Source: JACZSB01 sp965372015
Lineage (GTDB): Bacteria > Fidelibacterota > Marinisomatia > SCGC-AAA003-L08 > TS1B11
Assembly: GCA_965372015.1 (NCBI GenBank)
Contig: CBDVAP010000013.1
Coordinates: forward strand, 1-39,602
Length of the DNA stretch: 39,602 nucleotides
Reading direction: 5' to 3'
Position 1 is the stretch's first letter, and every line of letters begins with the position of its first letter. Below, piece by piece: positions 39,595-39,602 of the stretch. The notes beneath the pieces were generated by a model, which did not search any database, was not told the DNA's origin, and worked only from the letters and a program-made list of their open reading frames with translations. The translations under genes were made by a program, and so were the position numbers.

Positions 39595-39602
39595 ATTGCT
39601 GT

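Larger units (their letters stand above)
35066..39602. mobile_element. Genomic island, probably integrated at tRNA-Val (right end outside window)
   Basis: AT-rich DNA without housekeeping genes, beginning at the tRNA-Val 3' fragment. The fragment's orientation predicts that the intact tRNA-Val and the integrase lie to the right, beyond 39602. Cargo: two pairs of overlapping genes of candidate defence type. No integrase is seen in the window. Confidence 0.55.

Overview
The window looks like a piece of a free-living, high-GC Gram-negative bacterium. Outer-membrane protein genes, an LptF/LptG-type permease, lipoprotein maturation (lgt) and a DUF4837-type lipoprotein point to the FCB side of the tree (Bacteroidota/Marinimicrobia/Gemmatimonadota-like). 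The phylum is an inference. The standard code applies: many genes end in TGA, and several of these overlap the next start.

Backbone, left part (1-18006, + strand): a CPBP-type membrane protease, a secreted or anchored zinc-ribbon protein, lgt, a beta-propeller protein, a very large beta-rich putative outer-membrane protein coupled to an Omp85/TamA-like protein, RNase R, a DUF4837-type lipoprotein, purE, a dolichol-phosphate-mannose-synthase-like GT2, a GT2 fused to a degenerate sugar-phosphotransferase domain, accA, a 4HBT thioesterase and an MCC-beta-type carboxyltransferase. From 20564 to 25807 the backbone resumes with a membrane GT2 and a tight cluster: archaeal-type HMG-CoA synthase, thiolase, a DUF35 Zn-ribbon/OB protein and an enoyl-CoA hydratase, followed by a small membrane protein. 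Together with the carboxyltransferase these suggest acetyl-CoA/HMG-CoA/methylglutaconyl-CoA chemistry.

Three regions are accessory. (a) 17935-20533: the last ~70 bp of the carboxyltransferase gene occur three times in tandem order, and the two spaces between copies carry cargo. The first holds two unknown AT-rich genes and a solitary HicB; the second holds a complete Phd/ParE-type toxin-antitoxin pair. (b) 25843-31690: a palindromic repeat, a decayed HicB, a two-gene SIR2-like plus ~1000-residue helical protein operon (SIR2 gene interrupted by one in-frame TGA), an orphan HigA between two ~95-bp direct repeats, and an 11-bp tandem array. (c) 35066 to the window end: an AT-rich island that starts at a displaced 3' fragment of a tRNA-Val(TAC) gene, just after tRNA-His, tRNA-Pro and a CAT-anticodon tRNA. 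It holds a possible EVE/PUA-like protein coupled to a PD-(D/E)XK nuclease candidate, and a convergent radical-SAM/membrane-protein pair. Backbone between (b) and (c): a pyrimidine-nucleoside phosphorylase and an LptF/LptG permease on the minus strand, then the tRNA cluster.

The best candidates for an undescribed system are the SIR2/large-helical pair, the EVE-like/PD-(D/E)XK pair and the radical-SAM/membrane-protein pair. All three sit in accessory DNA beside toxin-antitoxin genes or att-like sites, as antiphage defence genes often do. No function is proven by sequence alone.
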